NCBI GenBank assembly: GCA_019634635.1
Contig: JAHCBB010000018.1
Coordinates: 1 to 64,000, forward strand
Direction: 5' to 3'
Source: Verrucomicrobiia bacterium
Lineage (GTDB): Bacteria > Verrucomicrobiota > Verrucomicrobiia > Limisphaerales > UBA9464
Length of the DNA stretch: 64,000 nucleotides
The notes beneath the pieces were generated by a model, which was not told the DNA's origin, did not search any database, and saw only the letters and a list, made by a program, of their open reading frames with translations. This document shows, in pieces, positions 26,616-36,422 of the stretch (position 1 is the stretch's first letter; each line of letters starts with the position of its first letter). The position numbers were made by a program, and so were the translations under genes.

Positions 26616-28346
26616 ATGGCCACTGCGCGCAAACGCCCCGAGGAACTCCGCAGCCATCGCTGGTTCGGCCCCGACGATCTCCGCTCGTTCGGGCACCGGT
26701 CGCGAACGAAGCAGATGGGGTTTGACACCGAGGATTTCGCGGGCCGGCCGGTCATCGGGATCCTGAACACCTGGAGCGATCTCAACACCTGCCACACGCA
26801 TTTCCGGGAGCGTGCGGAACAGGTGAAACGCGGCGTGTACCAGGCCGGCGGATTTCCCGTGGAACTGCCGGTGCTCTCGCTGAGCGAGCAGTTCATGAAA
26901 CCGACCTCGATGTTTTATCGCAACCTGACGGCGATGGAGGTCGAGGAAACGCTTCGCTGTCATCCCCTCGACGGCGCGGTGTTGATGGGGGGCTGTGACA
27001 AGACGGTGCCCGCCCTGTTGATGGGCGCGTTCTCCATGGACCTGCCGTGCCTCTTCCTGCCGGCGGGTCCGATGCTCAAGGGACGCTGGCGGACCGAGAC
27101 GCTCGGCAGCGGCAGCGACGTCTGGAAGTACTGGGCCGAACGCTGCGCGGGCAGGCTGGGCTGTGATGCCTGGCGCGAGTTGGAGGACGGCATCGCCCGT
27201 TCCCCGGGCACGTGCATGACCATGGGCACCGCGTCCACGATGGCGGCCGCGGTCGAGGCGCTCGGGTTCATCCTTCCCGGGGGCGCCACCGTGCCTGCCG
27301 TCCACTCCGCCCACGCCCGGCTCGCCGCCCAATGCGGACGCCGGATTGTCGAGATGGTCTGGCAGGACTTGAAACCGTCCCGGCTGCTCTCCCGCGAATC
27401 CTTCCTCAACGCGATCACCACGCTGATGGCCATCAGCGGCTCAACGAACGCCCTCGTCCATCTCATCGCCATGGCCGGACGCGCCGGAATCCGGATCACG
27501 CTGGACGATTTTGACGCGATCTCCCGCCGCACACCCGTGCTGGTCAACCTCCGGCCGGCCGGGAAGTACCTCATGGAGGACTTCCATGACGCGGGAGGCG
27601 TTCCCGCACTGCTGGGCCGCCTGCGCGACCTCATGCACGGGGATTGTCCCACGGTCTCCGGGATGACCCTCGACGAAATCGCCGCCGAGGGAGAGGTCTT
27701 CGGGGACGACGTCATTGTTCCCCGTGATCAGCCCCTGTGTGCGGAAGGCGGCCTGGCCGTGTTGCGCGGGAACCTGTCCCCCGACGGTTGCGTGATCAAA
27801 CATACGGCGATGGATCCGCGCTTTCTCCAACACACGGGTCCCGCACTGGTGTTCCGGGACTATCCGGATCTCAAGGCCCGCATTGATGCGGAGGACCTGC
27901 CGGTCACGCCGGATAGCGTCGTCGTCCTCCAGCACGCGGGCCCGGTCGGGGCTCCGGGGATGCCCGAGTGGGGGATGCTGCCGATTCCGAGGAAGCTCCT
28001 CCAGGCCGGCGTGCGGGACCTGCTCCGGATCTCCGATGCGCGCATGAGCGGCACGGGCTACGGCGCCTGTGTGCTCCACATCGCCCCCGAGTCCGCGATC
28101 GGCGGCCCGCTCGCGTTGGTGCGCGACGGCGACGTCATTGAACTGGATGTGTCGGAACGGCGACTCCACTGGCATGTGACCGACGCCGAGATCGCCCGGC
28201 GCCGGGCCGGTTGGCAGCCGGCCGGGCCGCGGTTTGCCCGGGGGTATGGCCGGCTGTTCACCGAGGAGATCACGCAGTCGAACGAAGGCTGCGATTTCAA
28301 ATTTCTCCACCACGGACCGCCCACGCCGGAACCGGATATCTTCTAG
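26616..28346 (+). CDS. IlvD/Edd-family sugar-acid dehydratase
   Basis: This 576-residue enzyme would convert an aldonate or pentonate to the 2-keto-3-deoxy acid using an iron-sulfur cluster and Mg2+. Cluster cysteines are visible at C59 (LNTCHTHF), C127 (MGGCDKTVPA) and C200 (PGTCMTMGTAST). The end SNEGCDFKFL is typical of the arabinonate/xylonate-type branch rather than IlvD proper. The ATG at 26616 gives family length. The same frame is open far upstream (from 24756), but that is the permease's shadow. A DapA-family gene follows 5 bp downstream. The exact substrate is not determinable by eye. Confidence 0.9.
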   Translation: MATARKRPEELRSHRWFGPDDLRSFGHRSRTKQMGFDTEDFAGRPVIGILNTWSDLNTCHTHFRERAEQVKRGVYQAGGFPVELPVLSLSEQFMKPTSMFYRNLTAMEVEETLRCHPLDGAVLMGGCDKTVPALLMGAFSMDLPCLFLPAGPMLKGRWRTETLGSGSDVWKYWAERCAGRLGCDAWRELEDGIARSPGTCMTMGTASTMAAAVEALGFILPGGATVPAVHSAHARLAAQCGRRIVEMVWQDLKPSRLLSRESFLNAITTLMAISGSTNALVHLIAMAGRAGIRITLDDFDAISRRTPVLVNLRPAGKYLMEDFHDAGGVPALLGRLRDLMHGDCPTVSGMTLDEIAAEGEVFGDDVIVPRDQPLCAEGGLAVLRGNLSPDGCVIKHTAMDPRFLQHTGPALVFRDYPDLKARIDAEDLPVTPDSVVVLQHAGPVGAPGMPEWGMLPIPRKLLQAGVRDLLRISDARMSGTGYGACVLHIAPESAIGGPLALVRDGDVIELDVSERRLHWHVTDAEIARRRAGWQPAGPRFARGYGRLFTEEITQSNEGCDFKFLHHGPPTPEPDIF

Positions 28347-28351
28347 TCTCC

Positions 28352-29266
28352 ATGGACACCCGAACCCTCACCCCGGCCCGCCTCGCTTCCTCCGTCATTG
28401 CCGTGCCGCCCATGGCCCGGGACGCCAACGAGCGGGTCGTCAAGGCCGAGAACACCCGACTCGTCCGCCACATCGAGGCGGGAGGGGTCAGCATCCTGCT
28501 CTACGGCGGCAACGCCAACTTCTACCACATCCGCCCGAGCGAATACGGCTCGGTGCTTGAGATGCTCGCGGAGATCACCGGGCCGGACACCCTGGTGATC
28601 CCGTCCGCGGGCCCGTCCTACGGTCTTTCGATGGACCAGGCGGGCGTCGCCCGGGATTTCCCCTTCCCGACGGTGATGGTTCTCCCGCATCAGGGATTGA
28701 ACACGTTCGCCGGGGTGGAGACAGGGCTGCGCCGCTTCGCGGAGAAATATGGTCGTCCGATTGTCGTGTACGTGAAGCAGGAGGGCTATGTGACCCCGAA
28801 GGAGGTCGCCCGCCTGGTCCGGGACGGCTGCGTCTCGTGGATCAAATACGCCATCGTGCGACCGGATCCGGCCGAGGATCCATTTCTCAGGGATCTGCTC
28901 CAGGAGGTGCCCGCGTCCATGGTCGTCAGCGGCATTGGCGAGCAGCCCGCCGTCGTGCATCTGCGCGATTTTAAGGTGAACGGCTTCACCAGTGGTTGTG
29001 TCTGCGTCGCCCCGCGATTGTCCATGCAGTTCCTCGCCGCCGCGAAGGCCGGGGACTGGGTCGCGGCGGACCAGATCCGCTCACGCTTCAAGCCCCTGGA
29101 GGACCTGCGCAACGCCATCAACCCGGTCCGCGTCCTTCACGAGGCGGTGCGGTCCACCGGGATTGCGGACACCGGACCGATCTTGCCGTTGTTGAGCGGG
29201 TTGTCCGAAGAACAGGCGGCGATGGTGGGCCGGGTGGGTCGCGAATTGTTGGATGCGAACGGGTGA
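28352..29266 (+). CDS. Dihydrodipicolinate synthase/KDG aldolase-family protein
   Basis: This 304-residue class I aldolase-type enzyme has a DapA TIM barrel. Schiff-base Lys165 sits in VSWIKYAI, catalytic Tyr140 in IVVYVKQEGY, and the GG.N loop in 'ILLYGGNANFYH'. Directly behind the sugar-acid dehydratase, it most likely cleaves or dehydrates the 2-keto-3-deoxy sugar acid. True lysine biosynthesis is less likely in this context. Confidence 0.87.
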   Translation: MDTRTLTPARLASSVIAVPPMARDANERVVKAENTRLVRHIEAGGVSILLYGGNANFYHIRPSEYGSVLEMLAEITGPDTLVIPSAGPSYGLSMDQAGVARDFPFPTVMVLPHQGLNTFAGVETGLRRFAEKYGRPIVVYVKQEGYVTPKEVARLVRDGCVSWIKYAIVRPDPAEDPFLRDLLQEVPASMVVSGIGEQPAVVHLRDFKVNGFTSGCVCVAPRLSMQFLAAAKAGDWVAADQIRSRFKPLEDLRNAINPVRVLHEAVRSTGIADTGPILPLLSGLSEEQAAMVGRVGRELLDANG

Positions 29267-29366
29267 GGCGTGGAGGCGCGGAGGCGGATGCTGCGGCGGC
29301 TGAAGACGGTCCGTCCGCATCGGGAACTTGCCGCGGGAGCGGTTTGTGCGGACTACTGGCGGCCGC

Positions 29367-31520
29367 ATGAAGCCGTTTCCGATCCCGGTTTTGCTGGTGG
29401 CCGCCCTCCTGGTGCCGGCCATCGCCGCGGGCTGTCGCACCGAACGTCCCATGAAGTCCTCCCCGCGCCCCGATTATCCGTCCACCGCCACCACCAATGT
29501 CGTCGAAGACTACCATGGGGTGTCGGTCGCCGACCCGTATCGCTGGCTGGAGGATGAAAACGCGCCGGGCACCCGTGCGTGGATCGAGGCGGAAAATGCA
29601 GTGACCTTCGCCTTTCTGGAGGCGTTGCCGCGGCGGGAGGCGTTGAGGCAGCGGCTGACGCAGCTCTACCAGTACGACCGGTTTGGCGTCCCCCGCAAAT
29701 CCGGCGGCCGCTACTTTTACACCCGCAACCGGGGCCTCGAAAACCAGCCCACCCTGCTGACCACGACCGCGCTGGACGCCGAGCCGTCGGTGCTGCTCGA
29801 CCCCAATCAGCTTTCCGCCGAGGGCACCATCGCCCTGAAGAGTTACACGCCGAACGACCAGGGGACGCTGGTGGTCTGCGCGCTGTCGGTGGCCGGCTCG
29901 GACTGGGAGGAATGGCGCGTCCGCGATGTCGCCACCGCGCAGGACACCGGGGACGTGCTCCAATGGGTCAAGTTCTCGGGCTGCGCTTGGAACCGCGAGG
30001 GTTCCGGGTTCTTCTATTCGCGGTTCGATGCGCCTGCGGAATCGGGTGTGCTGAGCCAGATCAACGAGTACCAGAAGCTGTTCTTTCACCGCGTCGGCAC
30101 GCCCCAGTCCGAGGACCGCCTGGTTTACGAACGGCGGGACCATCCGAAGTGGGGGTTCGGCGGTGAAACGACGGAGGACGGACGGTACCTGGTGATTTCG
30201 GTGAGCGAGGGCACGGACACGCGGAACCGGGTCTTCTATCAGGAGTTGGGGCGGGACGACGCCCCGGTGGTCGAGTTGCTCAACGACTTTGACGCGAGCT
30301 ACCAGTTCATCGGCAACGAGGGATCGCGCTTCTACTTTCTCACCGACCTCGACGCCCCCCGCAGCCGCATCCTGGCCGTGGACCTGGGGCGTCCGGAACG
30401 CAGCCAATGGCAGGAGGTGGTGCCGGAATCCGATGCCACCCTCGTCTCCGCAGGCCTGGTCGGCGGGCGGTTCGTCACGGTGTATCTGCGGAATGCGTAC
30501 AGTGAGGTGAAGCTCTTTGCCCTGGACGGGCGATTCGAGCGCTCGCTGGCCCTGCCGGGAATCGGGTCGGTCTCCGGGTTCTCGGGCCGGCAGGACGCGA
30601 CCGAGACCTTCTTCAGCTACACGAGCTTCAACACCCCCTCGAGCATCCATCGGTACGACTTTGCGACGGCGGAAACCTCGCTGTGGAAGGAGCCGAAGGT
30701 GGATTTCTCACCGGCCGACTACGAGACCCGCCAGGTCTGGATCACCAGCCGTGATGGCACCCGGGTTCCGATGTTCATCACCGGCCGCCGGGATCTGGAC
30801 ACGACGCGGCCGCATCCGGCCCTCCTCTACGGCTACGGAGGATTCAACATCTCGATCACCCCGTCCTTTTCCCCGGCGAACCTCCTCTGGATGGAACTGG
30901 GCGGGTGGTATTGTGTGCCAAACCTGCGGGGTGGCGGCGAGTTTGGGGAATCGTGGCATCAGGCCGGAACAAAGCTGCAGAAGCAGAATGTCTTCGACGA
31001 CTTCATCGCGGCGGCGGAATGGCTGACGGCACAGGGCTGGACCACCCCGCACCAGCTCGCGATCGCCGGCGGGTCGAACGGCGGGCTGCTGGTCGGCGCG
31101 GCCATGACGCAGCGTCCGGAGCTGTTCGGCGCGGCACTGCCCGCGGTCGGGGTGATGGACATGCTGCGGTTCCATCTGTTCACCATCGGCTGGGCCTGGG
31201 TCAGTGACTTCGGCAGCAGTGCCAATGCGGAGGAGTTCCGGGCGCTGCTGGCCTACTCCCCGTACCACAACCTCCGGCCGGGCACCTGTTATCCGGCCAC
31301 ACTCGTCACGACCGCCGATCACGACGACCGGGTGGTGCCGGCCCACAGCTTCAAGTTCGCCGCACGGCTGCAGGCGGTTCAGGCGTGTGACCGGCCGGTG
31401 CTCATCCGCATCGAGACCCGTGCCGGTCACGGGGCCGGGAAGCCGACCTCCAAGATCATCGAGGAGGGCAGCGACCGGATCGCCTTCATCGCCCATGAGC
31501 TGGGTGTGCCGGGCCATTGA
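29367..31520 (+). CDS. Prolyl oligopeptidase family protein (S9A), lipoprotein
   Basis: This 717-residue protein has a lipoprotein signal (MKPFPIPVLLVAALLVPAIA followed by AGC). An N-terminal beta-propeller starts near 'DYHGVSVADPYRWLEDENAP', and a C-terminal alpha/beta hydrolase follows with Ser570 in GGSNGG, Asp654 in DHDDRV and His688 in AGHGAG. It cleaves short peptides after proline in the periplasm or at the membrane. ATG 29367 was preferred to the upstream TTG at 29328 because it places the lipobox correctly. Confidence 0.93.
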   Translation: MKPFPIPVLLVAALLVPAIAAGCRTERPMKSSPRPDYPSTATTNVVEDYHGVSVADPYRWLEDENAPGTRAWIEAENAVTFAFLEALPRREALRQRLTQLYQYDRFGVPRKSGGRYFYTRNRGLENQPTLLTTTALDAEPSVLLDPNQLSAEGTIALKSYTPNDQGTLVVCALSVAGSDWEEWRVRDVATAQDTGDVLQWVKFSGCAWNREGSGFFYSRFDAPAESGVLSQINEYQKLFFHRVGTPQSEDRLVYERRDHPKWGFGGETTEDGRYLVISVSEGTDTRNRVFYQELGRDDAPVVELLNDFDASYQFIGNEGSRFYFLTDLDAPRSRILAVDLGRPERSQWQEVVPESDATLVSAGLVGGRFVTVYLRNAYSEVKLFALDGRFERSLALPGIGSVSGFSGRQDATETFFSYTSFNTPSSIHRYDFATAETSLWKEPKVDFSPADYETRQVWITSRDGTRVPMFITGRRDLDTTRPHPALLYGYGGFNISITPSFSPANLLWMELGGWYCVPNLRGGGEFGESWHQAGTKLQKQNVFDDFIAAAEWLTAQGWTTPHQLAIAGGSNGGLLVGAAMTQRPELFGAALPAVGVMDMLRFHLFTIGWAWVSDFGSSANAEEFRALLAYSPYHNLRPGTCYPATLVTTADHDDRVVPAHSFKFAARLQAVQACDRPVLIRIETRAGHGAGKPTSKIIEEGSDRIAFIAHELGVPGH

Positions 31521-31646
31521 GTCCGGAGCCCTCCGGTCCTGAACGAGCGCGGCCGGCGTCGCGGGTCCCCGTCCGGCCGAATTCACCGCAATGTTCCACT
31601 GGCGGCTTGCCGGGGCGCGGGCCGAACCGGTCTGCTGGGTGCCGGC

Positions 31647-33017
31647 ATGTCCGCGGACTCCCCTGCAAGACCTCCGGTGTCGTGGCTGACCGGGTGGCTG
31701 GCCCGGGCGCCGACGCCGGTGTTCGTGGCCGTCGCCATCGCGGCGGCGTTCACCACCTACTTTGCCATGTACGCCTTCCGGAAGCCGTTCGCCGCGGCGA
31801 CCTTCGAGGGCCAGTTCTTCCTGGGCACCCAGGTGGCGCTCAAGACGGCGCTGGTGATCAGCCAGATCCTCGGCTACGCGCTCTCGAAATACGTGGGGAT
31901 CAAGGTCTGTTCCGAGGTCGTCCCCTCGCGCCGGGCGGGGCTCCTCGTCGGACTGGTGGTCTGGGCCCAGGGGGCGCTCGTGCTCTATGGGTTCCTGCCC
32001 GACGACTGGAAGGTGGTCGCCATCTTCCTGAACGGGCTGCCGCTCGGCATGATCTGGGGGCTCGTGGTCTGGTACCTCGAAGGGCGTCGCACCTCCGAGA
32101 TCCTGCTCGCCGGCCTCAGCCTGTCTTTCATCATCGCCAGCGGGGTCGTGAAGGATTTCGGACGCGCCCTGATGGAGGGCGTCGTTGCGGGCTGGTGGCA
32201 GGCGGTTCCGTTGGTGGGGCCGCCGCTGGGCCGGCTTCTCGGGCGCGTCAGCGAGGGCTGGATGCCGGCGGTGGCCGGCTTTCATTTCCTGCCGGTGTTC
32301 CTCGGTTCCGTGTGGCTCCTGAACCAGCTGCCGCGCCCTTCGGATGCCGACATCCTCGCCCGCGTCGAGCGGGAGCCGATGGGCGGGGCGGACCGCCTGG
32401 CCTTCATCCGGCAATTCGCCCTGGGTCTTGGCTTCCTGTGCCTGGCCTATTTCTTCCTGACCGCCTACCGCGATTTTCGCGACAACTACCAGGTGGAGAT
32501 CTTTGACGGGCTTGGCTACCCGTATGCGAACAACAAGACCGTCATCTCCAAGGCGGAGACGATCGTCATGTTTGGGGTGCTCGGCGTGCTGGCGCTGCTC
32601 AACCTGGTGAAGGACAACCGGCACGGACTGCTCGCCGCGCTGGCGATCATGTCCGGCGGGGTGCTGCTCCTCGGCGTTTCGACCGCGCTGCTCCAGGCCG
32701 GGATGCTGGACGGCTTCTGGTGGATGACCCTGACCGGACTCGGTTCCTACCTGGCCTATGTGCCTTACGGCTCGGTGCTGTTCGACCGGTTGATCGCCTC
32801 GACCCGGGTGGTGGGCACCGCGGTGTTTGCCATCTACCTGGCGGACGCCATCGGCTACACCGGATCGGTGGGCGTGCAGTTGTACAAGGATCTCGCGGCC
32901 GGGGCGGTGTCGCGCCTGAATTTCTTCGTTGGGTTCACGTGGTTCATGAGCGCCCTCGGGCTCGTCTGCCTGGTCGTCAGTGCGGCCTACTTCGCCCGCC
33001 GGACCCGGCGCCCATGA
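31647..33017 (+). CDS. DUF5690 family membrane protein (MFS-like)
   Basis: This 456-residue polytopic membrane protein has about 12 hydrophobic helices. It includes FTTYFAMYAFRKPFAAATF near helix 1, the pattern of the MFS glycerol-3-phosphate-like branch that DUF5690 belongs to. 'GLPLGMIWGLVVWYLEGRR', 'FDGLGYPYANN' and 'ISKAETIVMFGVLG' are further conserved-looking pieces. The substrate is unknown. It is 126 bp after the prolyl oligopeptidase gene, on the same strand. Confidence 0.8.
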   Translation: MSADSPARPPVSWLTGWLARAPTPVFVAVAIAAAFTTYFAMYAFRKPFAAATFEGQFFLGTQVALKTALVISQILGYALSKYVGIKVCSEVVPSRRAGLLVGLVVWAQGALVLYGFLPDDWKVVAIFLNGLPLGMIWGLVVWYLEGRRTSEILLAGLSLSFIIASGVVKDFGRALMEGVVAGWWQAVPLVGPPLGRLLGRVSEGWMPAVAGFHFLPVFLGSVWLLNQLPRPSDADILARVEREPMGGADRLAFIRQFALGLGFLCLAYFFLTAYRDFRDNYQVEIFDGLGYPYANNKTVISKAETIVMFGVLGVLALLNLVKDNRHGLLAALAIMSGGVLLLGVSTALLQAGMLDGFWWMTLTGLGSYLAYVPYGSVLFDRLIASTRVVGTAVFAIYLADAIGYTGSVGVQLYKDLAAGAVSRLNFFVGFTWFMSALGLVCLVVSAAYFARRTRRP

Positions 33018-33175
33018 TGTCGGAGAATCTCCTGACCTTTCCCTTGGTCCCGACCAGTCCTCCTACGCGGGGGACACCTCCAGTTGGAGGCAGGCTGCGT
33101 TGGCATTGGCGTCGGTGACGAACTGCGGGATGCCCCGGACCCCACCCAGCGATGCGCGATGGGTGTGGTGACCGG

Positions 33176-34801
33176 TCAGGGGGTCAGGATCCGGACGCAC
33201 GGCGTTCCAAACGATCCCGCGGGTTCCAGGCACCGCAGGGCCGAGGCCAGGGTGGCGGCGATGTCCGTGATGTGGAAGTCATCGGCGTAGCGTCCGGGCC
33301 TGAAACCGCTCCCGAAGAAAAGAACCGGGACGCGCGTGTCGTAGGCATACGGCGATCCGTGGGTGGTGCCGGTTGCCGAACCGCCGGGAATCGCAAAGGG
33401 CTTGTGGACGAGCACCAGATCGCCGCTTCGTTCCGGGTTGTACCCGTTGAGCACGCACTGGCCGATCCATCCGGGGGCGGTTCCGGCGAGCAACTGATCC
33501 CTCGTGAAACAGGCCTGGAAGAGCCCCGTGCCCAGCGCGTACTCCCGGATGAACGAGGTGACGGCTGCGAGGGAAAGCTGTTTGTCGCGCAGGGTCTCGT
33601 GGTTGAGATGGAGGTTGCCGTTGGAAAGGGCGGGCGTCAGGAAGTACTTCCCGGACCCGTACTGCTGATCCAGCCGCGTCATCAGGTCGGTCATGAACGA
33701 CCCGCCCTCGGTCGTCCCGTCCAGTCCCATCGCCTTCGAGTACTCGACAGTGGGGGCCACGCCGTGATCCGCGGTCAGCACGATCATCACCTGCTCCAGG
33801 CCGAGGCGCTGATCGAGATGGTTGAAGAGCCGCTCCAGTTGCCGATCGAGTCTCAGGACGTGGTCCTGGACCTCCTGCGAGTAGGGTCCGAACTTGTGGC
33901 CGCAACCGTCCAGCGACGAGAAGGAAAGGCAGAGCAGGTCCGGACGTCCCCGCTGTCCCAAGCCCTCGGCATCGAGGGCCGCCAGGGCGAACTCCGTCGT
34001 GAATTCGTCCCCAAACGGCGTGGGGAAGAACTGGACGACCCCATTGGTGGTGCTGCGAATCACGTGGGGGAAAACGCTGTTCGTCTCCCCCTCCAGGTGG
34101 GCCTCCCCGATGCCAATGTCGGCAAAGGCGTATTGGTCCTCCGGCAGCAGCCGGTCCCAGACCCGGCCGTCGTAGCTCTGCGGCAGCTGCCGCTCGTTGA
34201 ACTGTTCGACCCATGCGGGCAGGTTCGTCATGTAGTGCGTGCTGGAGACGAACCGGGCGGTGCCGGAGTCATACCAGTAGGCCCCCGCAGGCTTCTTGCC
34301 GGCCGGCAAAATGGCCCCGCGATCCTTCAACGCGAGGCTGATGACCTTCGATTCGAACTGCAGACGCATCTCGTCCGCCAGGGTGCCGCCAATGAGGCGA
34401 TGGGGAGAGGCCTGCCCGGCGGCATTGGTGGTGCCGACGCCCTGGACGGAGGTGTCGGCGACGCATCCGACCTCCTTGCGGGTCCTGCGGTCAAACCAGC
34501 TGTTGCCCAGGATGCCGTGGACCGCGGGGCCGCAGCCGCTCAGGAAGCTCGCGTGTCCGGGTCCGGTGACCGTGGGGGCGTAATTGTACCGGGCGAACGT
34601 CATGAACGCCCCGCGTTCGGTCAGGAGTCGGAATCCGTTGGTGGAAAAGTGGGGCTCAAACCGGTCAAGGTAGTCGCCGCGCAACTGGTCCACCGTGATG
34701 GCGATCACCAGTTTCGGCGCGCCGGCACCTACGCCCGCGGTAAGGGCACCGAAGCCAAGCCAAGCAGAGATGATCCAGTAGATCCAATGGACAACGCGCA
34801 T
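33176..34801 (-). CDS. Alkaline-phosphatase-superfamily protein (type I phosphodiesterase/PafA-like), exported
   Basis: This 541-residue protein starts with a signal segment (MRVVHWIYWIISAWLGFGAL). The metal and catalytic region reads 'LVIAITVDQLRGDYLDRFEP' and 'YAPTVTGPGHASFLSGCGP', where the Thr in APTVT is the nucleophile position. 'MIVLTADHGVAPTVEY' carries later metal ligands. It probably removes phosphate from diesters or monoesters in the periplasm. It converges with the DUF5690 gene (158-bp gap) and is divergent from the beta-propeller gene. Confidence 0.85.
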   Translation of the reverse strand: MRVVHWIYWIISAWLGFGALTAGVGAGAPKLVIAITVDQLRGDYLDRFEPHFSTNGFRLLTERGAFMTFARYNYAPTVTGPGHASFLSGCGPAVHGILGNSWFDRRTRKEVGCVADTSVQGVGTTNAAGQASPHRLIGGTLADEMRLQFESKVISLALKDRGAILPAGKKPAGAYWYDSGTARFVSSTHYMTNLPAWVEQFNERQLPQSYDGRVWDRLLPEDQYAFADIGIGEAHLEGETNSVFPHVIRSTTNGVVQFFPTPFGDEFTTEFALAALDAEGLGQRGRPDLLCLSFSSLDGCGHKFGPYSQEVQDHVLRLDRQLERLFNHLDQRLGLEQVMIVLTADHGVAPTVEYSKAMGLDGTTEGGSFMTDLMTRLDQQYGSGKYFLTPALSNGNLHLNHETLRDKQLSLAAVTSFIREYALGTGLFQACFTRDQLLAGTAPGWIGQCVLNGYNPERSGDLVLVHKPFAIPGGSATGTTHGSPYAYDTRVPVLFFGSGFRPGRYADDFHITDIAATLASALRCLEPAGSFGTPCVRILTP

Positions 34802-35183
34802 TGTTTGTGGGGACGCCGGCACCCGGGTCGAAAGGACCGGGCGCTGGGCACCGATGTGCGACGCACAGAAAAGGATCCCATTCATGAAAGGTCGTTGCCA
34901 GTCGCTGGCATCACGGGGAAAGGATGCGTACCCGGGCCCCGGGTGGCGACCGGGTTTTGACGTTGCGATCATCCAGGCCCCGCTCCTGAAGTCCTCGGTG
35001 GGTTTGTGCGGACCTGAATCAGGGCAGGGGCGTTGGCTCGAGAGGGATTGCAGGCGCCGGCGGTGGTTGAAATGCAGAGGTGGTTGGCGCTTCTCCGCAG
35101 CGGCATTTCGCCGCTATTCTCCGCAGGTGTCGCGCGAGGATGCAGGATGGCGTTGGAAGTCCGCACGGGCCTGGCGGCGCTGG
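34802..35183. other. Intergenic region without recognisable gene
   Basis: This 382-bp divergent gap lies between the phosphatase and the beta-propeller gene. The plus-strand frame of the beta-propeller is open across it, but the translation (Arg/Trp-rich) looks non-coding. It must hold two divergent promoters, and I cannot place them. Confidence 0.5.
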
Positions 35184-36407
35184 ATGACCGTCCTGTGGGT
35201 GGCGGTGCGGGGGATCGTGGGGTTGTCTGCAGCAGACTGGCCGCAATTTCTCGGACCCAATCGCAATGGGTCCACCCCGGAAATTGTTGGCTCCTCATGG
35301 CCGGCTGAAGGTCCGACGCGGCGCTGGCGATTGGACGCCGGAGAGGGTTTTGCCGGACCGGTGGTGTCCGGATCCCGGGTCTTTCTCTTCGAGCGCCAGG
35401 GCGGCGACGACATTTTGACCGCGGTGGAGGCCGGATCCGGACGCAACCTCTGGGCGCAGCGCCAGCCAACGGCGTTTGTGGACACGATGGGTTCCGGGGA
35501 TGGCCCGCGCTCCACGCCGTGCGTTGCCGGCAACCGGGTGGTGACGTTCGGGGCCGACGGGCGGCTGAGCTGCTTCGCCGTCGCGGATGGCCGGAGGCTC
35601 TGGACGGTGGAGGCCCGCCGCGAGTGGGACGCGGACCCGGGATTCTTTGGGTTTGCGTGTTCGCCGCTCGTGGTCGGGCGGTTGGTGATGCTCAACCTGG
35701 GCGGTCGCCGTGGTGCCGGACTGGCAGCGTTCGAACTCGAGACCGGCAAGCCGGCCTGGAAGTGCACGGACAGCGAGGCGGGATACGCCTCCCCGGTGCC
35801 GGTGCCTGGCGGCGACGCGGATCTGGTCTGGTTTTTCCATCGCGACGGACTGGCGGGGGTGGCCCAACCGTCGGGCGAAGTCCGGTTCCAGTTTCCGTGG
35901 CGGTCCCGCATGAGCGCCTCGGTCAACGCGGCCAGCCCGGTGGTGACTACCAACGAGGTGTTCGTCACTTCCAGCTATGGCACCGGCGCCGTGTTGCTGC
36001 GGCGCCGGGGTGGTGACTGGACGACGGTTTGGACCGGCGACGACTCGCTGTCGGCGCACTTTGCCACGCCGGTCCTGCACGCCGGGCACCTGTATGGTTT
36101 TCATGGCCGCCAGGAACGCGGGGCCGAGCTGCGATGCGTTGAGTGGGCGACCGGACGCGTCCGCTGGCGTCACGAGGCGCCCGGAGGCGGGACACTGGCG
36201 CTGGCGGGGGACCGGTTGGTGGTGCTCCTCGAAACCGGAGAACTGGTGGTGGCTCCGGCGGTTCCAGATGGATTCCGGCCGGCCGCAAGAGCGCAGGTGT
36301 TGGGCCGGGTAGCCCGGGCTCCCTTTGCCATCGCCGAGGGTGCGCTGTTTGCACGGGATTCCCGGCATTGGGTGTGCCTCCAACTGGGGGCGACGACTCC
36401 GCCGTAG
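35184..36407 (+). CDS. PQQ-like beta-propeller repeat protein, exported
   Basis: This protein of about 407 residues has a short hydrophobic start (MTVLWVAVRGIVGLSA) and then 'DWPQFLGPNRNGSTPE', the hallmark entry of PQQ-like propellers in Planctomycetes and Verrucomicrobia. Blades follow as 'GDGPRSTPCVAGNRVVTFGA'-type repeats. It is probably a periplasmic scaffold or sugar-binding protein, not necessarily binding PQQ. The start is uncertain because the frame is open from 34854. It is related in type to the gene at 56919-58187. Confidence 0.8.
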   Translation: MTVLWVAVRGIVGLSAADWPQFLGPNRNGSTPEIVGSSWPAEGPTRRWRLDAGEGFAGPVVSGSRVFLFERQGGDDILTAVEAGSGRNLWAQRQPTAFVDTMGSGDGPRSTPCVAGNRVVTFGADGRLSCFAVADGRRLWTVEARREWDADPGFFGFACSPLVVGRLVMLNLGGRRGAGLAAFELETGKPAWKCTDSEAGYASPVPVPGGDADLVWFFHRDGLAGVAQPSGEVRFQFPWRSRMSASVNAASPVVTTNEVFVTSSYGTGAVLLRRRGGDWTTVWTGDDSLSAHFATPVLHAGHLYGFHGRQERGAELRCVEWATGRVRWRHEAPGGGTLALAGDRLVVLLETGELVVAPAVPDGFRPAARAQVLGRVARAPFAIAEGALFARDSRHWVCLQLGATTPP

Positions 36408-36422
36408 GATCTCCGAGGTTGC

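Noticed and set aside
24756..28346. A very long open frame covering the permease gene antisense and continuing into the dehydratase
   Set aside because: The part before 26616 is antisense to GntP and Arg/Gln/Gly-rich with no family look. The dehydratase has a proper ATG at 26616 giving family length.
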